Shown one piece after another: positions 8,425 through 17,461 of a stretch of DNA of 64,000 nt. The stretch comes from Pandoraea faecigallinarum (GTDB lineage: Bacteria > Pseudomonadota > Gammaproteobacteria > Burkholderiales > Burkholderiaceae). The first letter of the stretch is position 1. Every line of letters begins with the position of its first letter. Position numbers and translations under genes: made by a program. Below the pieces are notes generated by a model that saw only the letters and a program-made list of their open reading frames with translations, was not told where the DNA came from and ran no database searches. Where the stretch lies: assembly GCF_001029105.3 (NCBI RefSeq), contig NZ_CP011807.3, positions 310,001 to 374,000 on the forward strand. The letters are read 5' to 3'.

Positions 8425-11400
8425 CTAGACATGGCTTGCCAGATAAGCGTCCTCGTCCAACGCGCCGCGGCGTGCCCGGGTGATAAACGGAATCAGCGTT
8501 TCCGGGTCGTGCGACAGTGCAGCCGCCACGCGCGTTTCGCCACGCGGCAGTTGCAGCAGCTTGTTTTCCAGATAGACCTTCAGCCCGCGCTGCGTGGCGG
8601 GGCTGGCCACGTCGCGAATCTTCAGCCCATGAGTCACCAGATCGATCAGCAGGCCCACGTTGCGCTGTTCGGATGAGAGCGGGCGAGGGCCCGATGCCGT
8701 CAGGCAGAAGACCGGCGAGACATCGAGGTCAATGGTGGACAGGTCGTGATCGATGCGCCAGGGCGTCTCGGCCCAACCGCTGCGCCTGCCGATCGACGGA
8801 CTCCGGGCCGTGAGCCGTATCTGCCATTCCACGCGGGGCTCGACGACGGCCCGAAGGCTGAAGAATGCGCGAAAAAGATGACTGGACATGAGACGCTGAA
8901 ACGTGCTGCGCAGCTCTTCGGTGACGCCGAGGCGATTGTCCAGCGCCGAGCCGACGAACTCGACGGAAGCCGATTGAGGATAGTCCGCCAGGTCGAGCAC
9001 GCTGGCGAATCGTTTGACGTCCTTTACGGTAACCCGGTCAGTGACCCGTTCTCCGTCCACGAAGCTGTTTGCCGTGACGCCGAATTCCTCGCGCGCATAC
9101 CGGTCGAGCAACGCGTCCTCGTCGTACATCCAGTGCGTTGCCTCGGTACGGCGCTGCAGCACGGCTTCCGGGGAAAGCTCGCCGTTGGGCCCGAATGCGC
9201 GATATGAAATGCGTTCTGCCCAGTCCCGGCCAGCCTGATGCCCGATCCGGTCGGTCAGGTAGACGATCGGGCCGCGATGCCCGGTGGCGGAGGCGTCGGC
9301 GAGCCCCGTCAGGGCATGCAGGAATTCGTGCAACGCCGCCTGTTCGAGCGTGAAGCATTGCTTTCCGGCGGGCGATTCGTATTGGTAGCGTGACGTGAGT
9401 TGCGGCGCCGGTGGCAATATCAGCGCGTCCATTCCCGGGGCGAAGCGCGGCGGCTCGCCGTCGACAATGCGAATGTCCCAGGGCCCACGCTCGGCCTCCA
9501 TTGCGCGCTCGACCAGCGTCTGGAGAATATGCGAGCGGCTGCGCAGATCTTCGAGCGCATCGACGACCGCGTTGCTCTCGACGCAAGTCGGGTTCAGTAT
9601 CGATCGCACCGACACGGCCGCGCTCCCGTCAGCCGGCATTGCGCAGCTCAATGCCTGCCCGACGCCCTGCAGCACGTTCGTCAACGAACCACGGCGTCTG
9701 TCGGGCAGAAACCGCTTCATGTCGACGACGGTTTCCCGACGTCGCAACAGCGCACTTCGCGCGGCCGTCATGCCGGACGACGTCAGGAGATCGTCGGCCG
9801 CTTGCATTGCCGGCGGGCTGGCAATGCCGGAGCGCTGGATCAACTCGAACTGCTCGTCGGAGAACATCTCCATGGAACGTGTGCGGTCGATGCGACGGGG
9901 CAGGGGCATATCCCGGTAGGGCTCCGGCACGGCGGCGTCATCGGTGAGCACGTCGTAGGGGTCGAGCCGAACATGGTCATGTTGCACGGCATTGAGCGCC
10001 TGCATCTCGAACGCTTCGAACTCAGGCCCGATCTGCGAGAGCGTGGCCGATGCCGCACGCTCGAAAGGCGGCATGCGCAGTCGTTCCACCGTCAACCGGA
10101 TCGACGTTTGCAGTGAGCGCTCGGCGACACCGGCCAGCCAGAAAAACAAGGCGTCCACTCCAAAACGAATCGCGCCATTGACGACTCTCGTGCGGTTGCC
10201 GGTGCGCAGGCCTTCCTCGATCTCGTAAGCCGGCATGACGAAGGGCACCATGTCGAGCACCGCCCGCGCGTCCCCGCGGGCTGCGGCATGGACGACATGC
10301 GCAATGGGGCGGCTGATAAGTATCGCCTCCAGCATCTCCTGCATGACGTCCAGCGTTTCCGGCGTGGGCGCACTCTGTGCCGCGTTCGAGGCGCTCAGTT
10401 GCTCCCATGTGTCACGCAGCGCCGCGGCCAGCTCGTGCGTTGCAGTGTCGTTGGGAGGGACCCGGTACAGGCGCATCAATTCCTCTGCCTTGATGAGCGC
10501 TGCGGCATTGGAACCGTCTCCTGCGGCATCGGGCGAAACGAACGCGCGCGACGTGTCTCGCAAACCGTCGCGCCAGATTCGAATGGCCAGATTCCCGTGC
10601 CCGATGAATGCCGAGCGTCGACCTTCCGTCTGGAGCGGGGCTGCGTTTTCCGGTGCGTCGACCGCTTCTCGCGATGCCGCCGGTCGCCAGGGTACGTAGG
10701 CCATCAATCGCCGGGCAAAGGCGATTTCGTCGGGGACATTGTTCGCGCGCACCGGGCGAGCCGGTGCCGGAGACATTTTCGCCGGACCGCTGGCCCGATC
10801 GAGATGCGAGGCCGCGACACGCAGCGGATCGACAGGAAAGCGCGGGGCGGCAAGCCAGGCCCGGCGAAGCGCGACAAACGCCTGCAGCACCTGCGCCGGC
10901 GTGTCCATCGGACCCGGCGTCAGTCCATGATAGGCGCCCAGTCTGAGTACGGTGGTCGCGGCCGATTGCAGGGGCGTACCGAACCGGAACGCACTGCTTT
11001 CCGCCAACTCGGCAAAATATGCGCGCAATACCATTTCGACGTCGAGCTGTGACAAGGCGGCGCTCGACGCCGTTGCGCGTCGCCCCAGCGGCATGAGCGG
11101 TCTTCCAGGACACGCCATGCCGTTATCGACGGCGGGCAGCGCAAGGGCCGGAATGTCGTGAACGCGTGAGTGTAATGCGGCGGCGACGGTGTCGAGCGAC
11201 ATGCCGGCAGCGCCGCGCACTGCCATGCCGTCGAACCAGATGCCGTAGGCGCCGCCGTCCGGCGCGTGTGGCGGTATCAGGCGGGCGCCGAGCTGCAGAT
11301 GCGCCAGTTCGTCGCCAAGCAGGCGTTCGTAGCAGGCCGCGATGTTATCGAAATCCGCGTCGTCGGTCTGGGCGTACCGATGCGGCGCGCTCAGCCGATG

Positions 11401-12285
11401 GATGGCAGCCGCCTCCTCGAACGAACTGACGGACAGCCGGCCGCGCCACTCATAGCCGGGGCCGACGACCGCATCGAGCGAGCGGCCTCGCCGATATTGC
11501 ACGACACGCAGAATATGGAGCGGAGAAGCCTCCTGTTCGATGAGACGCGTCACGTTCACAGGCGCAGCGGCACCTTCCTTGTCCAGATCGAACTTCGAGA
11601 GTATGTCGTGCAGCGTGGGCGGTTGCAGCAGCGCAATGCGCGCCCAATGCTCGGCGGCGGAGCAACTGTCGGCCACCGGCAAGCGCCCGTCGGCGACGTG
11701 CGATACAAGGCGTTGCGCGAGCCGGCATACGCCTTCGCCGCGATCGAGCGCGCCGGACGCGATCAGACCGCGCATCAAACGCAGCCGGGCCTGTTCGCGG
11801 CAGACGCTGGTATTCGACAGGGCGGCGAAGGCCGCGGCCATGTTGTCGATCGAAGGGGGGCGAGAGGCAGGATAGTGCGTGGCGTTCGGCTGCACGGGCA
11901 AGGCGCGCAGCGCCGTGGCGCGCGTGGCCGCGTCATATCGGTTCCACGGGGCAACGACTTGGGTGCACGCTGCCGGCCGGGGGCAAATTCGAGCGCCGGG
12001 CGTGGCCGCCGCCTCAAACGCGAGCACGGTCTGAACGCCAAGCAACGTGAGCAGAAACAGGGCGCGCTTGTCGCGGGCGCCGGTCTCGTTGCCGCTGCGG
12101 CGTGTCGACCTCCGTCGCGGGCACGCGTCTGCTGCCGGCAGGGAGGCGGTGCGCTGGCAATTGCGCAACCGGGCGACGTCGCGAGCTATCGCGGCCCTGC
12201 GGCACCGCGCCTGCCGCGCCGGCTCGGCGGAAAACTTCGGTGTGGCCGTGGGCCGCCGGGTCTCACAGCGGTAGCGATATGGCAC
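8425..12285 (-). CDS. Giant exported protein with HExxH metalloprotease motif, possible secreted effector/toxin
   Basis: A 1286-residue protein of no family I can name with certainty. A GTG start is proposed at 12285 because GGGAGG sits six bases before it and no ATG occurs in frame for a long way. This gives a basic, Arg/Cys-rich stretch of 74 residues and then one hydrophobic segment (ALFLLTLLGVQTVLAF, 75-90) resembling a signal peptide or anchor. Residues 986-990 are HEFLH inside LHEFLHALTGL, a zinc-protease HExxH motif. It is followed by GHRGPIVYLTDRI, a pattern I associate loosely with PipA/GogA/GtgA or M91 type III effectors. A second hydrophobic patch (VDALFFWLAGVA) lies mid-protein. 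The gene stands alone, convergent with the GlxA regulator. No immunity or chaperone gene is adjacent. The function is inferred from the motif only. Confidence 0.7.
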   Translation of the reverse strand: MPYRYRCETRRPTATPKFSAEPARQARCRRAAIARDVARLRNCQRTASLPAADACPRRRSTRRSGNETGARDKRALFLLTLLGVQTVLAFEAAATPGARICPRPAACTQVVAPWNRYDAATRATALRALPVQPNATHYPASRPPSIDNMAAAFAALSNTSVCREQARLRLMRGLIASGALDRGEGVCRLAQRLVSHVADGRLPVADSCSAAEHWARIALLQPPTLHDILSKFDLDKEGAAAPVNVTRLIEQEASPLHILRVVQYRRGRSLDAVVGPGYEWRGRLSVSSFEEAAAIHRLSAPHRYAQTDDADFDNIAACYERLLGDELAHLQLGARLIPPHAPDGGAYGIWFDGMAVRGAAGMSLDTVAAALHSRVHDIPALALPAVDNGMACPGRPLMPLGRRATASSAALSQLDVEMVLRAYFAELAESSAFRFGTPLQSAATTVLRLGAYHGLTPGPMDTPAQVLQAFVALRRAWLAAPRFPVDPLRVAASHLDRASGPAKMSPAPARPVRANNVPDEIAFARRLMAYVPWRPAASREAVDAPENAAPLQTEGRRSAFIGHGNLAIRIWRDGLRDTSRAFVSPDAAGDGSNAAALIKAEELMRLYRVPPNDTATHELAAALRDTWEQLSASNAAQSAPTPETLDVMQEMLEAILISRPIAHVVHAAARGDARAVLDMVPFVMPAYEIEEGLRTGNRTRVVNGAIRFGVDALFFWLAGVAERSLQTSIRLTVERLRMPPFERAASATLSQIGPEFEAFEMQALNAVQHDHVRLDPYDVLTDDAAVPEPYRDMPLPRRIDRTRSMEMFSDEQFELIQRSGIASPPAMQAADDLLTSSGMTAARSALLRRRETVVDMKRFLPDRRRGSLTNVLQGVGQALSCAMPADGSAAVSVRSILNPTCVESNAVVDALEDLRSRSHILQTLVERAMEAERGPWDIRIVDGEPPRFAPGMDALILPPAPQLTSRYQYESPAGKQCFTLEQAALHEFLHALTGLADASATGHRGPIVYLTDRIGHQAGRDWAERISYRAFGPNGELSPEAVLQRRTEATHWMYDEDALLDRYAREEFGVTANSFVDGERVTDRVTVKDVKRFASVLDLADYPQSASVEFVGSALDNRLGVTEELRSTFQRLMSSHLFRAFFSLRAVVEPRVEWQIRLTARSPSIGRRSGWAETPWRIDHDLSTIDLDVSPVFCLTASGPRPLSSEQRNVGLLIDLVTHGLKIRDVASPATQRGLKVYLENKLLQLPRGETRVAAALSHDPETLIPFITRARRGALDEDAYLASHV

Positions 12286-12331
12286 GAAGGTCCTCCCGGT
12301 TGGCGCTACGGTTCGGCGCCATGGCGCCGCG

Positions 12332-12487
12332 TTACGGGGGGACGTAGCCGCGGTTGCAGCGATGGTCAGTGCGGTAGATGCAGCCACGAATGTAGCGGTT
12401 GGCGGCGCGGCATTCAAACGCGTACAAGTCGCGGTGCCATTTGTGATGCCGTTCGCGATGCCGTTCGCGACGCCACTCGCGGCGACG
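12332..12487 (-). pseudogene. Start-less coding remnant directly after the MocR stop
   Basis: Immediately after the MocR TGA the same frame stays open for 51 codons and ends in TAA. The peptide begins RRREWRRERHRERHHKWHRDLYA and ends NRYIRGCIYRTDHRCNRGYVPP. It uses GC-rich third positions like real genes here and has three cysteines and many Arg/His/Trp residues, like the tails of small secreted basic proteins. There is no ATG or GTG in it, so it reads as the 3' end of a gene whose 5' part was lost, or as a stop-codon read-through tail of the regulator. A duplicated ATCGCGAACGGC unit lies inside. Confidence 0.4.
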
Positions 12488-13936
12488 TCACGCCGCGAGC
12501 TTCCCCGACGCTGCCTTGTCCAGAAACCGGAACAGACGGGCATCGTCGGAATAGGCGACATTGAACCGGAACCAGCGGCAGGGTTCGTTGTGGGCGAGGA
12601 AGAATTCGCCGGGCGCGAGCATGATGCTCTCCAGTAACGCGGCTTCCGCGAGTTCCCGGGCGGACTGCGCCGCGCCGGGCAGGCTGCCGCACACGAACAT
12701 GCCTCCTTCCGGCTGCGCGAGCAGCGCCACGCCGTGCGAGCGCAACTGCGTAACGAGCCGTGCACGCGAGCGTGTCAAACGGTCGGACAGGCGCTCGATG
12801 TGTTTGCGATGGCGCCCTTCGGTCAGAATTGCGTGCACGATACGCTCGTTGATCTCCGACGACGTGAGTCCCGCCACCATCTTGCTGCGCGCAATCTCGT
12901 GCGCCATGTCGCGCGAACACGCCAGATAGCCCACGCGCACCGACGGCGAGATCGTCTTCGAAAAACTCGATACGTAGATCACTCGCGACAGGCCGTCCAT
13001 CGCGGCCAGCGACGGCGTGCCGGCCGGCGCAAGCTCGCGGTAGATGTCGTCTTCCACGACCCAGAACCCATGCCGCTCGGCACATTGCAAAATCCGGTGC
13101 GCCGACGCTGGTGTGAGCGAGGTGCCTAGCGGATTCTGCAACGCCGGGTTCACGAACAGTGCACGCACGCGGTGCGTCTGCGCGGCCTGCTCCAGTGCCG
13201 CAAGGTCCAGTCCGGCCTCGGTGCGGGGAATGCCGACCACATTCAGGCCAGCAAGACGCAATACCGCCAGCAGGTTGCAATACGCCGGCGCTTCGACGAG
13301 CACCGTGTCGCCCGGCTTGAGCAACGTTCGCACGATCAGATCGAGCGCCTGCGTCGCGCCCTGCGTGAGCACGATGCGCTCCGGCGGCGCCTCGATGGAC
13401 AACTCGCCCAGACGCCGCGTGAGCCACTGACGCAACGGTCCATACCCGTGGGGATGACCGTAGTGCGCGAAGTGCGCCCCCGGTCCCTTCGATAGCGAAC
13501 GCAATGCGCCATGCAGGCCGTCTTCGTCGAGCCAGCTGTCGGGCAGCCAGCCACAGCCGCTTTTCACCGCGATGGAGTCGTCCGCGAAGATCTCCGAGAG
13601 CAGCCATGCATTCGTGACTTCGCTCGCTGCCGGCCCCACTTCGGGCGTGCCGCCGCGCTGGGGCGCGCCGGCGTCGCGCCCGGGTGCCGCACCGGCCACG
13701 AAGAAGCCCGCGCCGCGCCGCGCGACCAGCGTGCCGCGTGCAACGAGCCTGTCGTAAGCCTCCACTACCGTGAACGTGCTGATGCCGTGCGCTTTCGCTA
13801 GAGAACGGATCGACGGCATGCGTGTGCCCGCGTGCAGTGTTCGACCCGCAAGGGCGCGCTCCACCTCACGCACGATCTGATCGACGAGCGCTTCGGGCTG
13901 GGCCCGGTTCAGGGAAAAAACGAATGGCTGGACCAT
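12488..13936 (-). CDS. MocR-type PLP-dependent transcriptional regulator
   Basis: 482 residues combining a GntR winged helix (about 12-80, core MPSIRSLAKAHGISTFTVVEAYDRL) with a class I aminotransferase-fold domain. The PLP lysine is K327 in SSFSKTISPSVRVGYL, and the cofactor-binding Asp/Tyr region VVEDDIYRE is at about 293-301. MocR proteins usually control a divergent PLP or amine gene. The omega-aminotransferase starting at 14254 is the natural target, with direct repeats between the two genes. The ATG at 13936 was preferred to an in-frame start 42 bases upstream that would add a poorly conserved lead. The open tail after its stop is described separately. Confidence 0.9.
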   Translation of the reverse strand: MVQPFVFSLNRAQPEALVDQIVREVERALAGRTLHAGTRMPSIRSLAKAHGISTFTVVEAYDRLVARGTLVARRGAGFFVAGAAPGRDAGAPQRGGTPEVGPAASEVTNAWLLSEIFADDSIAVKSGCGWLPDSWLDEDGLHGALRSLSKGPGAHFAHYGHPHGYGPLRQWLTRRLGELSIEAPPERIVLTQGATQALDLIVRTLLKPGDTVLVEAPAYCNLLAVLRLAGLNVVGIPRTEAGLDLAALEQAAQTHRVRALFVNPALQNPLGTSLTPASAHRILQCAERHGFWVVEDDIYRELAPAGTPSLAAMDGLSRVIYVSSFSKTISPSVRVGYLACSRDMAHEIARSKMVAGLTSSEINERIVHAILTEGRHRKHIERLSDRLTRSRARLVTQLRSHGVALLAQPEGGMFVCGSLPGAAQSARELAEAALLESIMLAPGEFFLAHNEPCRWFRFNVAYSDDARLFRFLDKAASGKLAA

Positions 13937-14114
13937 GGTGTAGGGGGACGGTGCTGGTAACCCCGGGCGACCCGGCAAACCTCACGGTCGGTGCGCAGTG
14001 TACGGGTAGGTCCCGAGGAGCCGCCATAGGACTCCACACAGGCTACCGCCCCACGCGATGCGGGATTGCCGGGTGGCCGCCGCATCGGCTGTTGCCAATA
14101 CAGTCGATGCGATT

Positions 14115-14166
14115 GACCGATACAGAATAACCATTTTCCGGGTCACTGTACATGTCTGTACCGGTC
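14115..14166. promoter_or_regulatory. Candidate MocR operator between divergent genes
   Basis: Within the 317-base divergent region, GACCGATACAG (14115-14125) faces CTGTACCGGTC (14156-14166) as a 10/11 inverted repeat. CTGTAC occurs twice in direct orientation ten bases apart (14146 and 14156). MocR proteins bind spaced direct repeats near the shared promoter. The repeats are seen; binding is inferred. The rest of 13937-14253 shows nothing convincing. Confidence 0.4.
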
Positions 14167-14253
14167 AGGCTCTCGTAGGATCGTTCCATCCACCCATGGG
14201 GCGACGTCCGCCTTCGGGACACCTTGATCGAGCCAAGCCTGCGGAGACGCGCG

Positions 14254-15585
14254 ATGAACATGATGCAAGAACTGAATCTCGACATGACGGCGTTCTGGAT
14301 GCCGTTTACCAACAACCGCCAGTTCAAGCGTTCGCCCCGCCTGCTGACGCGGGCCGAGGGCATGTACTACACGTCGTCGGACAATCGCCGGATTCTCGAC
14401 GGCACCGCCGGTCTTTGGTGCGTGAACGCCGGTCACTGCCGCACGGAGATCGTCGAGGCGATCCGGCAGCAAGCTGGTGAAATGGACTTTGCGCCGACGT
14501 TCCAGATGGGGCACCCCAAGGCGTTCGAGGCGGCAGCCAAGATCGCCGGAATCACCCCGGAAGGGCTCGATCGCATCTTCTTCACGAACTCGGGGTCGGA
14601 ATCGGTCGACACTGCGCTGAAAATCGCGCTCGCCTACCATCGCGCGCGCGGCGAAGGTCAGCGCACGCGCCTCATCGGCCGCGAGCGCGGGTATCACGGC
14701 GTGGGCTTCGGCGGCATCTCCGTGGGCGGCATCTCACCGAACCGCAAGGCCTATTCGGGCCAATTGCTGCCCGCTGTCGATCACCTGCCGCACACGTTCA
14801 ACCTCAAGGAAGCCGCGTTCACCAAAGGACAGCCGGCGTGGGGCGCACATCTGGCCGACGAACTCGAACGTCTGGTCACGCTGCACGACGCATCGACCAT
14901 CGCCGCCGTGATCGTCGAGCCGCTTGCCGGCTCCACCGGCGTGCTCGTGCCGCCGCAAGGCTATCTGCAAAGGCTGCGCGAAATTTGCGACAGGCACGGC
15001 ATTCTGCTGATCTTCGACGAAGTGATTACGGGCCTCGGCCGTCTGGGCAAGCCGTTTGCGGCGCAGTACTTCAACGTGACGCCGGACATCATCACGATGG
15101 CCAAGGGCGTCAACAACGCGGCCGTGCCGATGGGGGCCGTCGCCGTGAAGACAGGCGTGCACGACACCATCGTCGATGCCGGCAACACGGGCGCCATCGA
15201 GTTCTTCCACGGTTATACGTACTCCGGTCACCCGCTGGCGGCCGCGGCGGCATGCGCCGCGCTGGACGTCTACAGGAACGACGGTCTGTTCGAGCGCGCC
15301 GCGAAGCTCGCGCCGCACTTCGAGAAGACAATCCACGGCCTGCGCGATCTGCCGAACGTCCTCGACATTCGCAATTTGGGAATGGTCGGCGGCATCGAGC
15401 TCGCCACGCGCGACGGCAAACCGGGCGCGCGTGCGCACGAGATCTTCGTGAAGTGTTTCGAGAAAGGCGCGCTGGTACGCTACACGGGCGACATACTGGC
15501 GTTCTCGCCGCCGCTCATCATCAACGAGGCGCAGATCGACGAACTGTTCGGCATCGTGGCCGAAGCGATTCGCGAGACGGCATAA
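14254..15585 (+). CDS. Class III omega-aminotransferase (beta-alanine--pyruvate type)
   Basis: 443-residue cytosolic PLP enzyme. The opening LDMTAFWMPFTNNRQFK is typical of beta-alanine/omega-amino acid:pyruvate transaminases. The PLP lysine is K284 in ITMAKGVNNAAVPMGAV, the cofactor aspartate D255 is in LIFDEVITGLGR, and the phosphate-binding segment is TNSGSESVDTALK. It should move the amino group from an omega-amino acid or amine to pyruvate. The exact donor (beta-alanine, GABA, taurine or polyamine products) cannot be told. GGAGA lies six bases before the ATG. The divergent MocR gene is the probable regulator. Confidence 0.9.
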   Translation: MNMMQELNLDMTAFWMPFTNNRQFKRSPRLLTRAEGMYYTSSDNRRILDGTAGLWCVNAGHCRTEIVEAIRQQAGEMDFAPTFQMGHPKAFEAAAKIAGITPEGLDRIFFTNSGSESVDTALKIALAYHRARGEGQRTRLIGRERGYHGVGFGGISVGGISPNRKAYSGQLLPAVDHLPHTFNLKEAAFTKGQPAWGAHLADELERLVTLHDASTIAAVIVEPLAGSTGVLVPPQGYLQRLREICDRHGILLIFDEVITGLGRLGKPFAAQYFNVTPDIITMAKGVNNAAVPMGAVAVKTGVHDTIVDAGNTGAIEFFHGYTYSGHPLAAAAACAALDVYRNDGLFERAAKLAPHFEKTIHGLRDLPNVLDIRNLGMVGGIELATRDGKPGARAHEIFVKCFEKGALVRYTGDILAFSPPLIINEAQIDELFGIVAEAIRETA

Positions 15586-15608
15586 GCGCCTGCCGTCGCA
15601 GCGAAATT

Positions 15609-16352
15609 TCAGCGCACCGGCGCGATTTCGATGCCTTCGTTGAGCAGAAAGCCGCGAATACGCTCGGCGAATGCCAGGGCGTGTTCGCCGTCACCGTGCA
15701 GGCACACGGTTTGTGCCCGAATGGGCACGAATGTGCCGTCGATGGCGCGCACGCGTTGTTCCTTGACCATCATCAGCGTCTGCGCGAGGGCATCCTCTTC
15801 TCGCTCGATCAGCGCGCCGGGTGTGCCGCGCCTGACCAGCGAGCCATCCGGGTTGTAGCCCCGGTCGGCAAAGACCTCTTCCACGGCCGTCATGCCCGCC
15901 GCGCGCGCCGCCTTCACCATTTCGCCCCCGGCCAGACCGAAGATCGCCAGATCGGTGTCGAAGGCGCGAATCGCCTCGACCAGCGTTTCGGCCAGCGCCG
16001 GATCGCGCGCCGCCTGGTTGTACAGTGCCCCGTGCGGCTTGACGTGCGTGAGCCAACCGCCCTGCGCGCGCACCACCGCAGCAAGTGCGCCGATCTGATA
16101 CAGCATGCCCGCACGGATTTCGTCGAGCGGGAGCTGCATTTCGGTGCGTCCGAAATTCTCGCGGTCGGGGAAACTCGGGTGCGCGCCGATGGCCACGCCG
16201 TTCTCGAGCGCCCAGCGCACGACCTGCTGCATCGTACCCGCGTCACCCGCATGCCAGCCGCAGGCCACGTTGGCGGAACTCACGAGCGCGAGCAGCGCTT
16301 CGTCGTAATCGCAACCTTCCCCGAGGTCCACGTTCAGATCGATCTTTGTCAT
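15609..16352 (-). CDS. pxpA: 5-oxoprolinase subunit PxpA (LamB/YcsF family)
   Basis: 247 residues, full length for the family. The opening [36 protein letters not shown] is the LamB/YcsF signature, followed by [18 protein letters not shown] and [13 protein letters not shown], which carry the conserved His residues. With PxpB and PxpC it hydrolyses 5-oxoproline (pyroglutamate) to glutamate using ATP. AGGAGA lies just before the ATG. It is last in a minus-strand run behind pxpB and pxpC, separated from pxpC by 95 bases that contain an 11-G run. Confidence 0.93.
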   Translation of the reverse strand: MTKIDLNVDLGEGCDYDEALLALVSSANVACGWHAGDAGTMQQVVRWALENGVAIGAHPSFPDRENFGRTEMQLPLDEIRAGMLYQIGALAAVVRAQGGWLTHVKPHGALYNQAARDPALAETLVEAIRAFDTDLAIFGLAGGEMVKAARAAGMTAVEEVFADRGYNPDGSLVRRGTPGALIEREEDALAQTLMMVKEQRVRAIDGTFVPIRAQTVCLHGDGEHALAFAERIRGFLLNEGIEIAPVR

Positions 16353-16367
16353 GCATTCTCCTGCTGC

Positions 16368-16378
16368 GGGGGGGGGGG
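16368..16378. repeat. Eleven-base G homopolymer upstream of pxpA
   Basis: Eleven consecutive G residues on the plus strand (C on the coding strand) sit 9-19 bases before the pxpA ribosome site, in the pxpC-pxpA gap. Runs of this length slip during replication and are also sequencing-error prone. No coding frame crosses it. Confidence 0.9.
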
Positions 16379-16447
16379 CGCCGGGGCGCACCGGCGTCTC
16401 GCCCTTTTTGCTCTCTCAACCCTGCCGCCCCCGGAAGTTCCGGTCTT

Positions 16448-17461
16448 TCACGCGCGCAGGCGTGAGATGGCGGTCAGCTTCGGCGCGCGCAATATGCCGC
16501 GATCGTGCCAGGCGAGCGCGCGCTCGACCTGTTCAAGATAACGCAGTTGTTCGCGCAGCGCTTCGCGCGCTTCGGCCGCCGTGCATTCCGAGAAATAGAG
16601 CGTGCTTCCCAGCCGTGCCTGCCCGAGCCGCCAAAGATCCGCCGTGATCACCGTGCCGATCTTCGGGTAGCCGCCGGTCGTTTGCGCGTCGGCAAGCAGA
16701 ATGATCGGCTGCCCCGAGGGTGGAATCTGGATCACGCCCGGCACCACGCCGTGGGAGAGCAAATCGTGCAAGCGGTTCTTCTTGCGTGCGAGCGGCTCCG
16801 GCCCGGACAGCCGATAACCCATGCGATTGCTGTTGGGCGTGACCTGCCATGGGTCCTCCCAGAAGCGCTTGTGCGTTGCCGCCGTGAAGTCGTCGTACTC
16901 GGGGCCGGGCAGCACGCGCACGCGATGCGCCAGTGGATCGGACAGCCACAGCGGCGGGCGCACGCCCAGTGGCTGCACGTTGCGCGCGGCGCTCCCGGGG
17001 TGGCCGATCGGAATGCGGTCGCCGTCATGCAGCGCGCGTCCCTCGAAGCCGCCGAAGCCCGCTGTGAGGTCGGTGCTGCGCGATCCCAGCGTTTCGGGCA
17101 CGTCGATCCCGCCCGCCACCGCCAGATACGTGCGCATGCCAAAGCGCGCCGGACGCAGTGTCAGTGTCTGGCCGCGGGCAACGGGAAAGCGCCACCACGA
17201 CCACACGGCCTTGCCGTCCAGATCGGCGTGGCAGTCGGCGCCGGTTAGCGAGACGAGCGTGGCCGACGTGAAGCGCAGCACGCATGAGCCCATCGTGATT
17301 TCGAGGGTGGCGGCGCTCAGGTCGTTGCCCACCAGGCGGTTGGCAACGACACAGGCGAGCGGGTCGAGGGCGCCGCCGCTGGCGACACCGAACTCACGCT
17401 GACGGGTTCGGCCCAGATCCTGAACGGTCGTGAGCAGGCCGGCACGCTGGATATCGATCAC
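16448..17461 (-). CDS. pxpC: 5-oxoprolinase subunit PxpC (biotin-dependent carboxyltransferase-like, KipA family)
   Basis: 337 residues. The opening IDIQRAGLLTTVQDLGRTRQREFGVASGGALDPLA is diagnostic for the KipA/AHS2 family, and NSNRMGYRLSGPEPL and GGYPKIGTVITADLWRLGQARLGS follow in order. It works with PxpA and PxpB in ATP-dependent 5-oxoproline hydrolysis. The start is GTG, overlapping the pxpB TGA stop as GTGA, so translation should be coupled. Older databases call this family allophanate hydrolase subunit 2, but the presence of pxpA nearby favours 5-oxoprolinase. Confidence 0.93.
   Translation of the reverse strand: MIDIQRAGLLTTVQDLGRTRQREFGVASGGALDPLACVVANRLVGNDLSAATLEITMGSCVLRFTSATLVSLTGADCHADLDGKAVWSWWRFPVARGQTLTLRPARFGMRTYLAVAGGIDVPETLGSRSTDLTAGFGGFEGRALHDGDRIPIGHPGSAARNVQPLGVRPPLWLSDPLAHRVRVLPGPEYDDFTAATHKRFWEDPWQVTPNSNRMGYRLSGPEPLARKKNRLHDLLSHGVVPGVIQIPPSGQPIILLADAQTTGGYPKIGTVITADLWRLGQARLGSTLYFSECTAAEAREALREQLRYLEQVERALAWHDRGILRAPKLTAISRLRA

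Noticed and set aside
11266..12564. 432-codon plus-strand frame opposite the giant protein's 5' part
   Set aside because: Arg/Gly-rich antisense shadow with no domain; the minus-strand reading has the signal-like segment and a ribosome site.
12286..12765. Upstream ATGs of the giant protein's frame, inside the MocR gene
   Set aside because: The added 160 residues are the shadow of the aminotransferase-domain coding region and of the start-less remnant.
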